A stretch of 21,015 nt of DNA from an uncultured Eggerthellaceae bacterium. Its GTDB lineage: Bacteria; Actinomycetota; Coriobacteriia; Coriobacteriales; Eggerthellaceae. Positions 1 through 7,351 of this stretch are shown in pieces. Every line of letters begins with the position of its first letter. Position 1 is the stretch's first letter. The DNA is taken from the NCBI GenBank assembly GCA_946618265.1, contig CAMOLA010000036.1:1-21015 (forward strand), given 5' to 3'. Below the pieces are notes generated by a model. That model searched no databases and was not told the origin of the DNA. It worked only from the letters and a program-made list of their open reading frames with translations. The translations under genes were made by a program, and so were the position numbers.

Positions 1-590
1 GCTTCTGCCTGAACTACGCCATCACCGCCGTCCAGCCGCTGATGCCCGAGTCCTATCCGACCGCCATCCGCAACACCGGCGTCGCATGGTGCCAGGCGTT
101 CGCCCGCTTCGGTGGTTCCGGTTCGTCCATCGTCCTCGGCGCTTTCGCGACCGCCTTCACGATGGCCAACCCGGCGCTGCAGAACCCGAAGGCCGTCGAG
201 GCTGCCGCTGCTGCCGGCAAGGAGCTTGCGGCGACTATCCCGAACTGGTCGATCGTCGTTCTGACGCTTTGCATCCCGTTCGCGCTCGGTTTCATCTGCA
301 CGCTGCTGTTCGTGCATGAGACCGGCGGCAAGACCATGGACCAGCTGGCCGCCGAGGCCACGGCCGACGACCCCAACGATACCGGCACCACGATGTTCGG
401 CATCATGATGGTCATCGTCGCGCTGCTCGCCGTCCTCTGCATCGTCTTCCCGCTGCTACCCGCCGACATCTTCGGTGGCGTGCCGTTCTCGAAGACGCCG
501 ATGGCCCTGCCGCTGATGGCAACCGGCATGTTGCTGCCGTTCGTGTTCTTCTTCGTGTTCGCCGGCCCGAAGGCTCTGAAGGATCGCTAA
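1..590 (+). CDS. MFS transporter, C-terminal part (5' end outside window)
   Basis: The reading frame is open from base 3, so this is the 3' end of a larger gene; the ATG at 42 is internal. About 195 residues are visible. The stretch PESYPTAIRNTGVAWCQ followed by a glycine-rich helix matches the loop and helix before the last membrane segments of major facilitator permeases of the sugar/organic-acid type, where a YPT-x-IR-x-TG pattern is typical. ETGGKTMDQL resembles the signature that normally follows TM12 in the sugar-porter branch. After an acidic loop (TADDPND) two more hydrophobic segments follow (about 399-465 and 508-570 in DNA), so the protein runs beyond the usual 12-helix end. It should be a proton-coupled inner-membrane importer or exporter; the substrate cannot be read from this part. 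A clear terminator follows the stop. Confidence 0.85.
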   Translation, partial: FCLNYAITAVQPLMPESYPTAIRNTGVAWCQAFARFGGSGSSIVLGAFATAFTMANPALQNPKAVEAAAAAGKELAATIPNWSIVVLTLCIPFALGFICTLLFVHETGGKTMDQLAAEATADDPNDTGTTMFGIMMVIVALLAVLCIVFPLLPADIFGGVPFSKTPMALPLMATGMLLPFVFFFVFAGPKALKDR

Positions 591-636
591 TTGCGATAAG
601 CGCCTAAGGCTTGCGAGCTGAGAAGCTCGATACGAG

Positions 637-663
637 GGGCCTCGCTTCGGCGGGGCCCTTTTT
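637..663 (+). terminator. Rho-independent terminator after the MFS gene
   Basis: GGGCCTCGC (637-645), loop TTCG, GCGGGGCCC (650-658), then five T. Nine base pairs with one G-U and a stable UUCG tetraloop, 47 bases after the stop codon. It ends the MFS transcript. Confidence 0.9.
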
Positions 664-688
664 CAATGCGCTTTCGCGGTTCCAGAGA

Positions 689-741
689 CCAAAGGGGAGT
701 CTCCCCAACGGTCACTGACCGTTGGGGAGACTCCCCTTTGG
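689..741. repeat. Palindromic repeat, family A, inverted pair
   Basis: The arms 689-714 and 716-741 are perfect reverse complements (26 bp) around a single central C. Each arm is itself a near-palindrome with the core GGGGAG-N-CTCCCC flanked by GACC and GGTC. It is therefore two head-to-head copies of a 27-base unit that is also found at 13198-13224. It has no U-tract and lies 26 bases past the terminator of the MFS gene. Confidence 0.85.
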
Positions 742-1078
742 GGTCTTTGAAGTACCCGCCGTCCTCCCGGCCGCGGGATTGATGGAAAGAACGGCCAGGA
801 GGGCGGTGCCTGTTCCCACGGGCAACGGCAGGTTGCGGATTGAGCCGTGCGGTCGTGGCGGTACGTATGAGCCTTGCAACATGCCGCGAAACAGGCGGAC
901 GCGGCGTTGCCTCGACCGTGCTAGGGAATCGCTCTTCATGCGGGTTGCCGTGCGTCTCGGCAGTTCGCAAGCGATTGCAAGGTCGTGGCAGTAACACGTT
1001 TCGAATGCTACTGGTTGCTCTTTAACTCAGCATGAACGAAACGCATGATTGAATTCACGAATGAGGAGACGGCAAAAG
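742..1078. other. Intergenic stretch without a recognisable gene
   Basis: About 340 bases between the family A and family B palindromes. The open frames here have no ribosome binding site, no family resemblance and low-complexity Arg-rich translations. No tRNA, convincing promoter or terminator was seen. Confidence 0.6.
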
Positions 1079-1109
1079 GTCATAAAAGGGGACAGTCCCT
1101 TTTTATGAC
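1079..1109. repeat. Palindromic repeat, family B, single copy
   Basis: GTCATAAAAGGGGAC (1079-1093), A, GTCCCTTTTTATGAC (1095-1109): a 15-bp stem with one G-T pair and a one-base centre. It begins two bases beyond the stop codon of the minus-strand methyltransferase and is followed on that strand by CTTTT, so it may also serve as that gene's terminator. Related copies lie at 18561-18595 and 18608-18634. Confidence 0.8.
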
Positions 1110-1111
1110 TC

Positions 1112-2716
1112 TCATCCGAGGTTGCCGCATGCGCGGGCAAAAGCCCGCTGGGCGGCTGTGTAGAATTCTGCGTGGACGGACACTCCCTCTGAAGTGCCGG
1201 TATCAGATTGCAGCAGGCAGACTATCGCGTGCATGCCGGCGGTGTTGTCGGCGAGATGCGCGGTGACGTTCTTGAAGCTCGTCGACAAGCCGCCAAGAGC
1301 CGCCTCAGAGACCGTTTCCCACATCGCCGATGATTCGAACACCGATTCGGGTGGGCATTCCGGGAGGTCTGATGCGCCGATAGATGCACGGATTTCATGC
1401 TCGAGCTGCTCGTAGCGCATTTCTTCTCGAGCAAGCGCGAAGGTGGCTTCATGGGCTTTCGAGTTTTGGTTGGCGGCAAGCGTGGGGGATGCCTGCATGT
1501 CTGCATATGCCGGCGACTGCGCGAGCAGCTTTGCGTATCCTTCGGCAAGCGCGCTCGGCGGATCGAATCCGAAAACGGTTGCCGAATGGCCTTCGGGGGA
1601 TTCGAGCACGGTCTTGACGCATCGACCGGGTCCAAGCTGAGTCGTCTGGGCGGACGCCTGCAAGCCGACCGCCTTGCACGACTCGATGACGGCGCGAACA
1701 GCTTGATTGGCTGCGCGCAACTCGCTGCATCGTTCGGACGCGCCGCTTTCCGGCATCCTTCCGCTCACGAGCAGCGACGCGTTTCCGTACCAATCCCATT
1801 CGCGGTTCGCGCCCATCGACCCAATGAGGAAATCGCGGCGCTCCTCGATGAGCTCCGCGTAGCGCTCCAAATCGCCCGGGAGAAGCCCATGCGGGATGGG
1901 GGCCGGCTGCTTTTCCACCTCGCCAGTAGATGCCGGGCGTTCCGTCGCCATGACGAGCCGGGCAAGTTGCTTGCGTTCCATCGCGCAGAGCAGGTCGACG
2001 TAGCGGACGTAGTCGTCTGCGTCGGTGTCCGCGTCGCTCAGGCAGAAGTAGTGGGCTAGGGGGGTGCAGTGAACGCGTTCGAGTCCGATCCAGGCGAAGG
2101 CGACCGGCGCCTTGCGCGGCGCGATGCCGGGCGCGAGCGCCATGTCGTGGAACAGGGAGCGCCTCGCCGCGGCGACGCGCGCGACCACTGCGGCGTCCGG
2201 TCCTGCAAGCAGGCCGGAGAACAGCTCGATCGTGCCCGTTCCGTAGAAGTCGTCGGTGAGCGAGGTGACCGACGAGACGATGCCGCCCGGCTTGCAGACG
2301 CGGCACATTTCGGCGAGCGCCGCAGCCCAGTCGGGAAGCGCCGTCAGGTAGGTATGCGAGACGACGGCGTCGAACGCGCCATCGTCGAAGGGCAGGTCGA
2401 GACCGTCGCCGCATACGAACTGGTAGGAGTTGGCGGGATTCGGCTGCTCGAAGGGGTAGCCGACCTCGCCGCGCGCCCGCTCGTTGGCGAACTCGACGAA
2501 GCGCGCATCGTATTCGAGTCCGACGAATTGCACGCCTTCGACGGCGGAGCCCAAGCGGAAACAGTATTCGCCCGAACCGCAGCCCACGTCGAGCACCCTC
2601 ATGCCCGGCTCGAGCGGCACGTCTGCCAGGATAGTGCGCACGATTGGGTCGGCGAGCGATATCAAGCGCGTCGCCGCGAGGAATTCAGGCGTCTGTCCGT
2701 CTATCGACCAGTCCAT
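1112..2716 (-). CDS. Class I SAM-dependent methyltransferase with unknown C-terminal half
   Basis: 534 aa. The N-terminal ~165 residues are a Methyltransf_11-type Rossmann domain: motif I VLDVGCGSGEY (about 41-51) binds S-adenosylmethionine, an acidic end of strand 2 follows (GLEYDA), then GDGLDLPF, and FDAVVSHTYLTALPDW with RVCKPGG as the post-motif strand and loop. The order is as in small-molecule or quinone-type methyltransferases. The remaining ~300 residues resemble nothing I recognise; they are acidic, mostly helical-looking and without membrane segments. The length is about twice that of an ordinary member. The start is the ATG at 2716; the upstream GGGAC is a weak ribosome binding site, so the start is less certain. 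A palindrome lies between this gene and the glutaredoxin-like gene upstream, and a family B palindrome follows the stop. The substrate is unknown. Confidence 0.85.
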   Translation of the reverse strand: MDWSIDGQTPEFLAATRLISLADPIVRTILADVPLEPGMRVLDVGCGSGEYCFRLGSAVEGVQFVGLEYDARFVEFANERARGEVGYPFEQPNPANSYQFVCGDGLDLPFDDGAFDAVVSHTYLTALPDWAAALAEMCRVCKPGGIVSSVTSLTDDFYGTGTIELFSGLLAGPDAAVVARVAAARRSLFHDMALAPGIAPRKAPVAFAWIGLERVHCTPLAHYFCLSDADTDADDYVRYVDLLCAMERKQLARLVMATERPASTGEVEKQPAPIPHGLLPGDLERYAELIEERRDFLIGSMGANREWDWYGNASLLVSGRMPESGASERCSELRAANQAVRAVIESCKAVGLQASAQTTQLGPGRCVKTVLESPEGHSATVFGFDPPSALAEGYAKLLAQSPAYADMQASPTLAANQNSKAHEATFALAREEMRYEQLEHEIRASIGASDLPECPPESVFESSAMWETVSEAALGGLSTSFKNVTAHLADNTAGMHAIVCLLQSDTGTSEGVSVHAEFYTAAQRAFARACGNLG

Positions 2717-2759
2717 AGTTCATTGCGTCCCGGTAGCCGGAAAACCAGCAGGCCCCGAG

Positions 2760-2837
2760 TTGCCCGTTTGCTGCCGCGCTCTGGGTGACCGAAAGGGAGA
2801 CTCCCCTTCGGTCACCCAGAGCGCGGCGAGCGGGCAA
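2760..2837. repeat. Long hairpin built on a family A palindrome
   Basis: The inner arms 2774-2793 and 2807-2826 are perfect complements (20 bp) around AGGGAGACTCCCC, which is itself the family A core. An outer TTGCCCG (2760-2766) and CGGGCAA (2831-2837) add seven pairs after a small asymmetric internal loop. The hairpin fills the gap between the glutaredoxin-like gene and the methyltransferase gene, both on the minus strand. No T run follows on either strand, so it is not a standard terminator; it could attenuate read-through or stabilise RNA ends. Confidence 0.8.
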
Positions 2838-2845
2838 AAAGGCGT

Positions 2846-3079
2846 CTAAGCGATTGTCTTCAGGTGGGCGAGAACGGCCTCGGCGCCTTCGACGAGCACT
2901 TCGCCGTCGTAGAAGTACGGGATCTTGTTGGCATCGCCGCCGAGCGCGAGCAGCTCGTTGTACGGTTGCTCCTGCTCGACGTCGCGCAAGTCGAGCGCGA
3001 TGCCGTGCTCGTCGGCGTAGCGGGTTGCGACGGCGCAGGTGGGGCAGGGGCCCCAGTAATAGAGGATCGGCGTTTCCAT
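2846..3079 (-). CDS. Glutaredoxin-like thiol oxidoreductase, CPTC active site
   Basis: 77 aa starting METPILYYWGPCPTC. It shows the minimal glutaredoxin fold: strand 1 (ILYYW), a redox CPTC motif at about residues 12-15 at the start of helix 1, the conserved cis-proline in KIPYFYDG, and a C-terminal GAEAVLAHL helix. It should act in the cytoplasm as a dithiol/disulfide reductase or thiol carrier; the partner is unknown. The frame is open upstream to an ATG at 3127, but the ATG at 3079 is preferred. It has GGGAGA six bases upstream, the fold begins there, and the promoter at 3116-3144 would start RNA near 3109, which excludes the longer form. The gene is divergent from ilvE. Confidence 0.85.
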   Translation of the reverse strand: METPILYYWGPCPTCAVATRYADEHGIALDLRDVEQEQPYNELLALGGDANKIPYFYDGEVLVEGAEAVLAHLKTIA

Positions 3080-3115
3080 GGCATCTCCCATTCTCGAGCG
3101 TATCGACTTTCCCAG

Positions 3116-3144
3116 ATTATATGGCATTGTTCCCAGACTGTTAA
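3116..3144 (-). promoter_or_regulatory. Near-consensus sigma-70-type promoter for the glutaredoxin-like gene
   Basis: On the minus strand: TTAACA (3144-3139), a 17-base spacer, TATAAT (3121-3116). Start of RNA is expected near 3109, giving a leader of about 30 bases. This is the best promoter match in the window. Confidence 0.8.
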
Positions 3145-3225
3145 AGAATGCTCGATTTCATATCGGGGAATGTTTTGGTGGTTCCAATTGGAGTACAATC
3201 ATTCGATACCGTAATTGTTGACTGT

Positions 3226-3231
3226 AAGGAG
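3226..3231 (+). promoter_or_regulatory. Ribosome binding site that fixes the ilvE start
   Basis: AAGGAG nine bases before GTG 3241. The upstream ATG at 3148 in the same frame has no such site and would add 31 residues foreign to the family. A TACAAT at 3194-3199 is a possible -10 box, with no good -35. Confidence 0.75.
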
Positions 3232-3240
3232 ACGGTTTTC

Positions 3241-4281
3241 GTGGAGAAGAAAGATCTTGACTGGGGCAATCTCGGGTTTAAGTACATGCCCTGCGACTAC
3301 AGCTACGTGTGCAACTTCAAGGACGGTGCTTGGGAAGAAGGCGGCCTGACGGAAGACCATACGCTGACGCTTTCCGAAGATGCCGGCATCTTCCACTATT
3401 GCCAGGAGGTGTTCGAAGGGCTGAAGGCTTATACCACCAAGGATGGCGACATCGTGTGCTTCCGCCCCGACCTCAACGCGCAGCGCATGGCCGATTCGGC
3501 CCGTCGTCTGGTCATGCCGGCGTTCCCCGAAGACAAGTTCGTCGATGCCGTCAAGCAGGTCGTCGCCGCCAATGCCGCATGGGTGCCGCCCTACGGTTCG
3601 GGCGCGACGCTCTACATCCGCCCGTTCATGGTTGCGACCGGTAACGTCATCGGCGTGGCCCCGGCCGACGAGTACCAGTTCCGCATCTTCGTCACGCCGG
3701 TCGGCCCGTACTTCAAGGGCGGCGATACGGCGGTCAAGCTGACCATCGCAGAATACGATCGCGCCGCGCCCCATGGCACGGGCAACATCAAGGCGGGTCT
3801 CAACTACGCCATGAGCCTGCTCGCCGTGACCAAGGCGCACGAAGCCGGCTATGCCGAGAACATGTACCTCGACTCCAAGAGCCGCACGTACGTCGAGGAG
3901 ACCGGCGGCGCTAACATCCTGTTCGTCGACAAGGAGGGCAGCCTGATCGTGCCGCAGTCTGCGACCGATTCCATCCTGCCGTCCATCACGCGCCGCTCGC
4001 TGGTGCAGGTGGCCGCCGACGTGCTGAAGATGAACGTCGTCGAGCGCCCGGTCAAATTCGAGGAGGTCACCAACGGCGATTTCGTCGAGTGCGGCCTGTG
4101 CGGCACGGCAGCCGTCATCTCGCCGGTCGGCAAGATCGAAGCCGAGGGCGTCGACGTCACCTTCCCCGACGGCGTCGAGACCAGCGGCCCGGTCATGAAG
4201 AAGCTACGCGAGACGCTCGTCGGCATCCAGACCTGCGAAGCCGAGGATCCCTTCGGCTGGGTGTGCAAGATCGAGCTGTAA
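3241..4281 (+). CDS. ilvE: Branched-chain amino acid aminotransferase
   Basis: 346 aa from a GTG start, the normal length for the type II BCAT branch of fold-type IV PLP enzymes. It catalyses the reversible transamination of leucine, isoleucine and valine with 2-oxoglutarate in the cytoplasm. The pyridoxal-phosphate lysine is K184 in GTGNIKAGLNYA. Other family landmarks are the FHYCQEVFEGLKAY stretch (51-64), YIRPFMVATG (125-134), the PVGPYF loop (153-158), YVEETGGANILF (218-229) and GTAAVISPV (288-296). No other ilv/leu genes are nearby, so it appears to be a single-gene unit ended by a strong terminator. It is divergent from the glutaredoxin-like gene. Function is assigned with high confidence. 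Confidence 0.95.
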   Translation: MEKKDLDWGNLGFKYMPCDYSYVCNFKDGAWEEGGLTEDHTLTLSEDAGIFHYCQEVFEGLKAYTTKDGDIVCFRPDLNAQRMADSARRLVMPAFPEDKFVDAVKQVVAANAAWVPPYGSGATLYIRPFMVATGNVIGVAPADEYQFRIFVTPVGPYFKGGDTAVKLTIAEYDRAAPHGTGNIKAGLNYAMSLLAVTKAHEAGYAENMYLDSKSRTYVEETGGANILFVDKEGSLIVPQSATDSILPSITRRSLVQVAADVLKMNVVERPVKFEEVTNGDFVECGLCGTAAVISPVGKIEAEGVDVTFPDGVETSGPVMKKLRETLVGIQTCEAEDPFGWVCKIEL

Positions 4282-4307
4282 TCAGCCGATATCGTCTACG
4301 CTCGAAT

Positions 4308-4353
4308 AGCGGGCCCGGCAAGGCGCATGCCTTGCCGGGCCCGCTCCTTTTCT
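4308..4353 (+). terminator. Strong terminator after ilvE
   Basis: A 17-bp perfect stem (4308-4324 with 4329-4345) closed by GCAT and followed by CCTTTTCT. It lies 26 bases after the ilvE stop and insulates selC from ilvE transcription. Confidence 0.92.
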
Positions 4354-4402
4354 GCCCGTATTCGCCATTTGGCGGGTAAGGGCGCAACTTGCAAAAAGAA
4401 GA

Positions 4403-4411
4403 TGGTATATT
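4403..4411 (+). promoter_or_regulatory. Extended -10 promoter of selC
   Basis: TGG-TATATT (4403-4411) fits the TGn extended -10 pattern; no good -35 is visible. Six bases separate it from G4418, the first base of the tRNA, so transcription may begin at the mature 5' end. The same GGTATATTGGC string occurs at 13342-13352 before the second J-like gene. Confidence 0.6.
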
Positions 4412-4417
4412 GGCTGC

Positions 4418-4514
4418 GGAGATGGATGGGCTCTGGTGGGTCCCGCGGCCTTCAAAGCCGTTGTGGGGCGTGCAGAACGTCTCGGGTGTGTTCGATTCAC
4501 ACGCATCTCCGCCA
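4418..4514 (+). tRNA. selC: tRNA-Sec (anticodon TCA), selenocysteine tRNA
   Basis: 97 bases including an encoded CCA (4512-4514). Acceptor strands are 4418-4425 and 4503-4510: seven Watson-Crick pairs plus a G-G opposition at position 8, where bacterial tRNA-Sec normally has an eighth pair. The discriminator is G4511. The anticodon loop CTTCAAA (4450-4456) carries TCA at 4452-4454, which reads UGA. A long extra arm (4465-4471 with 4477-4483, loop GCAGA) and a T arm GTGTG-TTCGATT-CACAC (4486-4502) are typical. The long variable arm, the extended acceptor and the UCA anticodon separate it from tRNA-Ser and from ordinary suppressors. Its presence implies selA, selB and selD elsewhere and at least one selenoprotein; none is in the window. 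Confidence 0.96.
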
Positions 4515-4522
4515 TGAATCGC

Positions 4523-4544
4523 TGCGCCCCGCTTTCGGGGCGCA
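4523..4544 (+). terminator. Hairpin after selC, weak terminator
   Basis: TGCGCCCCG (4523-4531), loop CTTT, CGGGGCGCA (4536-4544). A nine-pair GC-rich stem eight bases past the CCA end, but with no T run. It probably defines the 3' precursor end or acts as an imperfect terminator. Confidence 0.55.
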
Positions 4545-4631
4545 CGCATGACCGCGTGTTGCCAGCCTGCTCATGCGGTTTAATGCTCGGATGGCATGCC
4601 AGACAATCGACAGCCTCGGAGGGCCGGTCGC

Positions 4632-7226
4632 ATGGCGAGCACGTTCAACAAGGAGATTACGCGGTCGATCGCGCAATCGGCGAGCCGCTTCGTGGCCATC
4701 GTCGTGATCTCGCTGCTCGGCGCCGGCTTTTACGCCGGATTGCGCATGTCGGCGCCGGACATGCGCGTTTCCGGAGACGAGTTCTTCGACGGCACGAACC
4801 TCTATGACATCAGCGTCGTGACCACGCTCGGCGTCGACGACGACATGGTGGAAAGCCTTCGGGCGATTGAGGGCGTCGGCGCCGTCATGCCCGCGCATCA
4901 GGCTCACGCCACCGTGCGCGTGGGCGAGTCGAGCCGTGCAGCGTGCATCGAATCGCTGCCCCTCGAGGCGGCGCGCGCAAGCGACACGTCGGACGGCGTG
5001 CATGCCGTTTCGAGCGACGACGATTACCTGAACAGACCCATCTTGATAAACGGGGCCTGGCCTGAGGCGGTTGACGAATGCGTTGTGGCTGCCGATGCAG
5101 CAGCCGAGCTCGGCATAGCGCTCGGGGACGTGCTGCCGCTCGAGAAGACGACGGGCGATCTGGACGACACGTTCGCCCAAAAAGAGTTCGTGGTCACGGG
5201 GTTCGTGAATTCGCCGACGTACGCGTCGTCGGCGAATCTCGGGCCCACGTCGTTGGCGACGGGGTCGCTCGACCTCTACGCATACTGCGATGCCGAGGCG
5301 TTCGCCGATGATTTGCCCTATGCGGTAGCGTATCTCGCGGTGCCGGCGGCCAAAGACGAACAGTGGGATGGCGAAGCTTATGACCAGACGGTCCACGAGG
5401 TGCGAGCGCGCATCGAGCTCGAGGCGCCCGCGCTCGCCGATGCCCGGCGCCAAGCGGTCAAGGACGATTTGCACCATGAGGTCATGGGCGTGTTCCAGGA
5501 GTTGGCCGTATCGCTTGACTGGGCCGATGACATCGAGACGCCCGAAGTGTTCGTGCTCGACCGCTCGAAGAACGTCGGATGCGCCTCGCTTTCGTCCGAT
5601 TCTGACGGAATCACCCAGATCGCGCTGTTCTTGCCGTTCATGTTCTTCCTGGTGGCAGCGCTCGTATCGCTGACGAGCATGACGCGCATGGTCGACGAGG
5701 AGCGCATGGCCATCGGCACGCACAAGGCGCTCGGATACGGCAAGGCGCGCATAACGTCCAAATACCTCATATACGGCATGCTCGCAAGCGGCATCGGCAG
5801 CGTGGTCGGCGTCGTGGCACTCGGCAAGCTGCTCCCGTGGTTCATCTTGACGTCGTATGGCGTGAGCTATGCGATACCGGTATATGCCACGCCGATCGAT
5901 GCCGGCATCGCGGTGCGGGCCATAGGGCTTTCCGTGGGCATCACGGCCATTGCCACCTGGGGCGCCGCAGCTGCATCGCTGCGCGCCAAGCCGGCCGAGC
6001 TCATGCTGCCGCGCGCGCCGAAGGCCGGCAAGCGCATAATCCTCGAGCGGATCCGCCCGCTGTGGAATGCTATGACGTTCTCTCACAAGGTAACGGCGCG
6101 CAATCTGCTGCGCTACAAGAGGCGTTTCTTCATGGCCGTCGCCGGCGTGGCCGGATGCACGGCGCTGCTCATGGTCGGTTTCGGCTTGCGCGATGCCATC
6201 GGGGGCATCGTCGCCAACCAGTACGAGGAGCTCGTGAACTACGACATGGCGGTTCGCGTGGAGGAGAAGATATCGCCCGACAACCGTGATGCGGTTGACG
6301 CCCTGCTTGCGTCTGGGGCAGTTGAATCGTCCGTGTCGGTCGACGATTTCAACCTCATCGCCGAAGGAGCGGGCGATGACATGCGCATCGAAGTCGTCGT
6401 TCCGTCCGATGCCCGGGAGTTCGAGCGGTTCGTCCAGTTGCGCGACCGGCAGACGCACGATCCCATCGCGCTCGAAGACGGGGGCATCGTGCTGACCGAG
6501 AAGGCCTCGGAGGTGCTCGAGGCGTTTCCAGGCGACGAGGTCGTGCTCTACGACGAGAACGACGTCGGGGACAAGACGGGTGATGGGCACGCCTTCACCG
6601 TGACCGGCGTGACGGAAAACTATCTCGGGCATTTCGCCTATCTGACGCCAAACACCTACGAGCGCGCATTCGATGAAAAACCATGGTACGGCTTGAGCTA
6701 CGTCAAGTTGGCGGACGGGGCCGACAGGGCTTCTTTCGGCAACGAGCTGCTCGCCATCGACGGTGTGAGCACGGTCAGCTTCGTCTCGGACAAGATCTCG
6801 ACCTACGAAGACATGCTCGACGTGATGAACAAGCTCATCTACGTCATCATGGCGCTGTCGGCCGCGCTCGCCTTCGTGGTGCTGTACAACTTGACGCACA
6901 TCAACATCGCCGAGCGCGTGCGCGAGATCGCCACGCTCAAGGTGCTCGGATTCACGCGCGGCGAAGTGAACGCCTACATATTCCGCGAAATCGTCGTCAT
7001 GTCGCTGATCGGGGCTCTCGTCGGATGCGTAGGCGGAGTGCCGCTGACCTTCTACATCGCGCGCGCCGCGGAAACCGCCGACATGATGTTCGGGCGCACC
7101 ATCGAGCCCGCGAGCTTCGTGCTGTCGTTCGTGCTCACGCTGGCCTTCACGGGCATCGTGCTGTTCTCGATGCGCCGCAAGCTGTTCGCCGTGAACATGG
7201 TCGAATCGCTGAAGTCGGTGGAGTAG
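4632..7226 (+). CDS. ABC transporter permease with two FtsX domains
   Basis: 864 aa. The start is the ATG at 4632 with GGAGGG eight bases upstream; an in-frame ATG at 4596 lacks a site. Layout: TM1 (about 10-32), a large outside domain (about 34-320), a first FtsX core with three membrane segments (about 326-460, including the TMVDEERMAIGTHKALGYGK cytoplasmic loop), a second N-type TM (about 495-520), a second outside domain, and a second FtsX core (about 732-855, with the matching loop RVREIATLKVLGFTRGE). This duplicated architecture is that of Type VII/MacB-like ABC permeases, which use cytoplasmic ATP hydrolysis to work on substrates or envelope parts outside the membrane rather than carry them through. 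The usual partner ATPase gene is missing on both sides: selC lies upstream and a foldback element downstream. The substrate is unknown. Confidence 0.9.
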   Translation: MASTFNKEITRSIAQSASRFVAIVVISLLGAGFYAGLRMSAPDMRVSGDEFFDGTNLYDISVVTTLGVDDDMVESLRAIEGVGAVMPAHQAHATVRVGESSRAACIESLPLEAARASDTSDGVHAVSSDDDYLNRPILINGAWPEAVDECVVAADAAAELGIALGDVLPLEKTTGDLDDTFAQKEFVVTGFVNSPTYASSANLGPTSLATGSLDLYAYCDAEAFADDLPYAVAYLAVPAAKDEQWDGEAYDQTVHEVRARIELEAPALADARRQAVKDDLHHEVMGVFQELAVSLDWADDIETPEVFVLDRSKNVGCASLSSDSDGITQIALFLPFMFFLVAALVSLTSMTRMVDEERMAIGTHKALGYGKARITSKYLIYGMLASGIGSVVGVVALGKLLPWFILTSYGVSYAIPVYATPIDAGIAVRAIGLSVGITAIATWGAAAASLRAKPAELMLPRAPKAGKRIILERIRPLWNAMTFSHKVTARNLLRYKRRFFMAVAGVAGCTALLMVGFGLRDAIGGIVANQYEELVNYDMAVRVEEKISPDNRDAVDALLASGAVESSVSVDDFNLIAEGAGDDMRIEVVVPSDAREFERFVQLRDRQTHDPIALEDGGIVLTEKASEVLEAFPGDEVVLYDENDVGDKTGDGHAFTVTGVTENYLGHFAYLTPNTYERAFDEKPWYGLSYVKLADGADRASFGNELLAIDGVSTVSFVSDKISTYEDMLDVMNKLIYVIMALSAALAFVVLYNLTHINIAERVREIATLKVLGFTRGEVNAYIFREIVVMSLIGALVGCVGGVPLTFYIARAAETADMMFGRTIEPASFVLSFVLTLAFTGIVLFSMRRKLFAVNMVESLKSVE

Positions 7227-7351
7227 TGCGGGCGTTCGCCTGCCGTGGATTCAAGGGCTTTATCATCTTCGAAAAATGTTGTGCAACGAATTGAGTTGCA
7301 GTCGCAGTATCGTTGCTTTGACGATGCGGAAGCCATCGGGCGTGCAGAGCA
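7227..7351. other. Gap after the ABC permease gene
   Basis: No gene. GCAACGA (7283-7289) can pair with TCGTTGC (7310-7316), and TTTG follows, a weak terminator at best. ATGTTGTGCAAC at 7276-7287 nearly repeats ATGTTGCGCAAC at 13312-13323. Confidence 0.4.

Noticed and set aside
689..741. CRISPR repeat
   Set aside because: Only two inverted units with no spacers of constant size and no cas genes nearby.
722..994. 90-codon plus-strand frame in the first intergenic region
   Set aside because: It starts inside a palindrome, has no ribosome binding site and has no recognisable domain.
4497..6899. 800-codon open frame on the minus strand opposite the ABC permease
   Set aside because: The translation is His/Arg/Asp-rich with no family resemblance and no ribosome binding site. 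It is the usual antisense shadow of a GC-rich gene.
7283..7316. HspR (HAIR) or CIRCE heat-shock operator before the chaperone cluster
   Set aside because: TTGAGT at 7291 has no matching ACTCAA half at the right distance, and no CIRCE halves were found.
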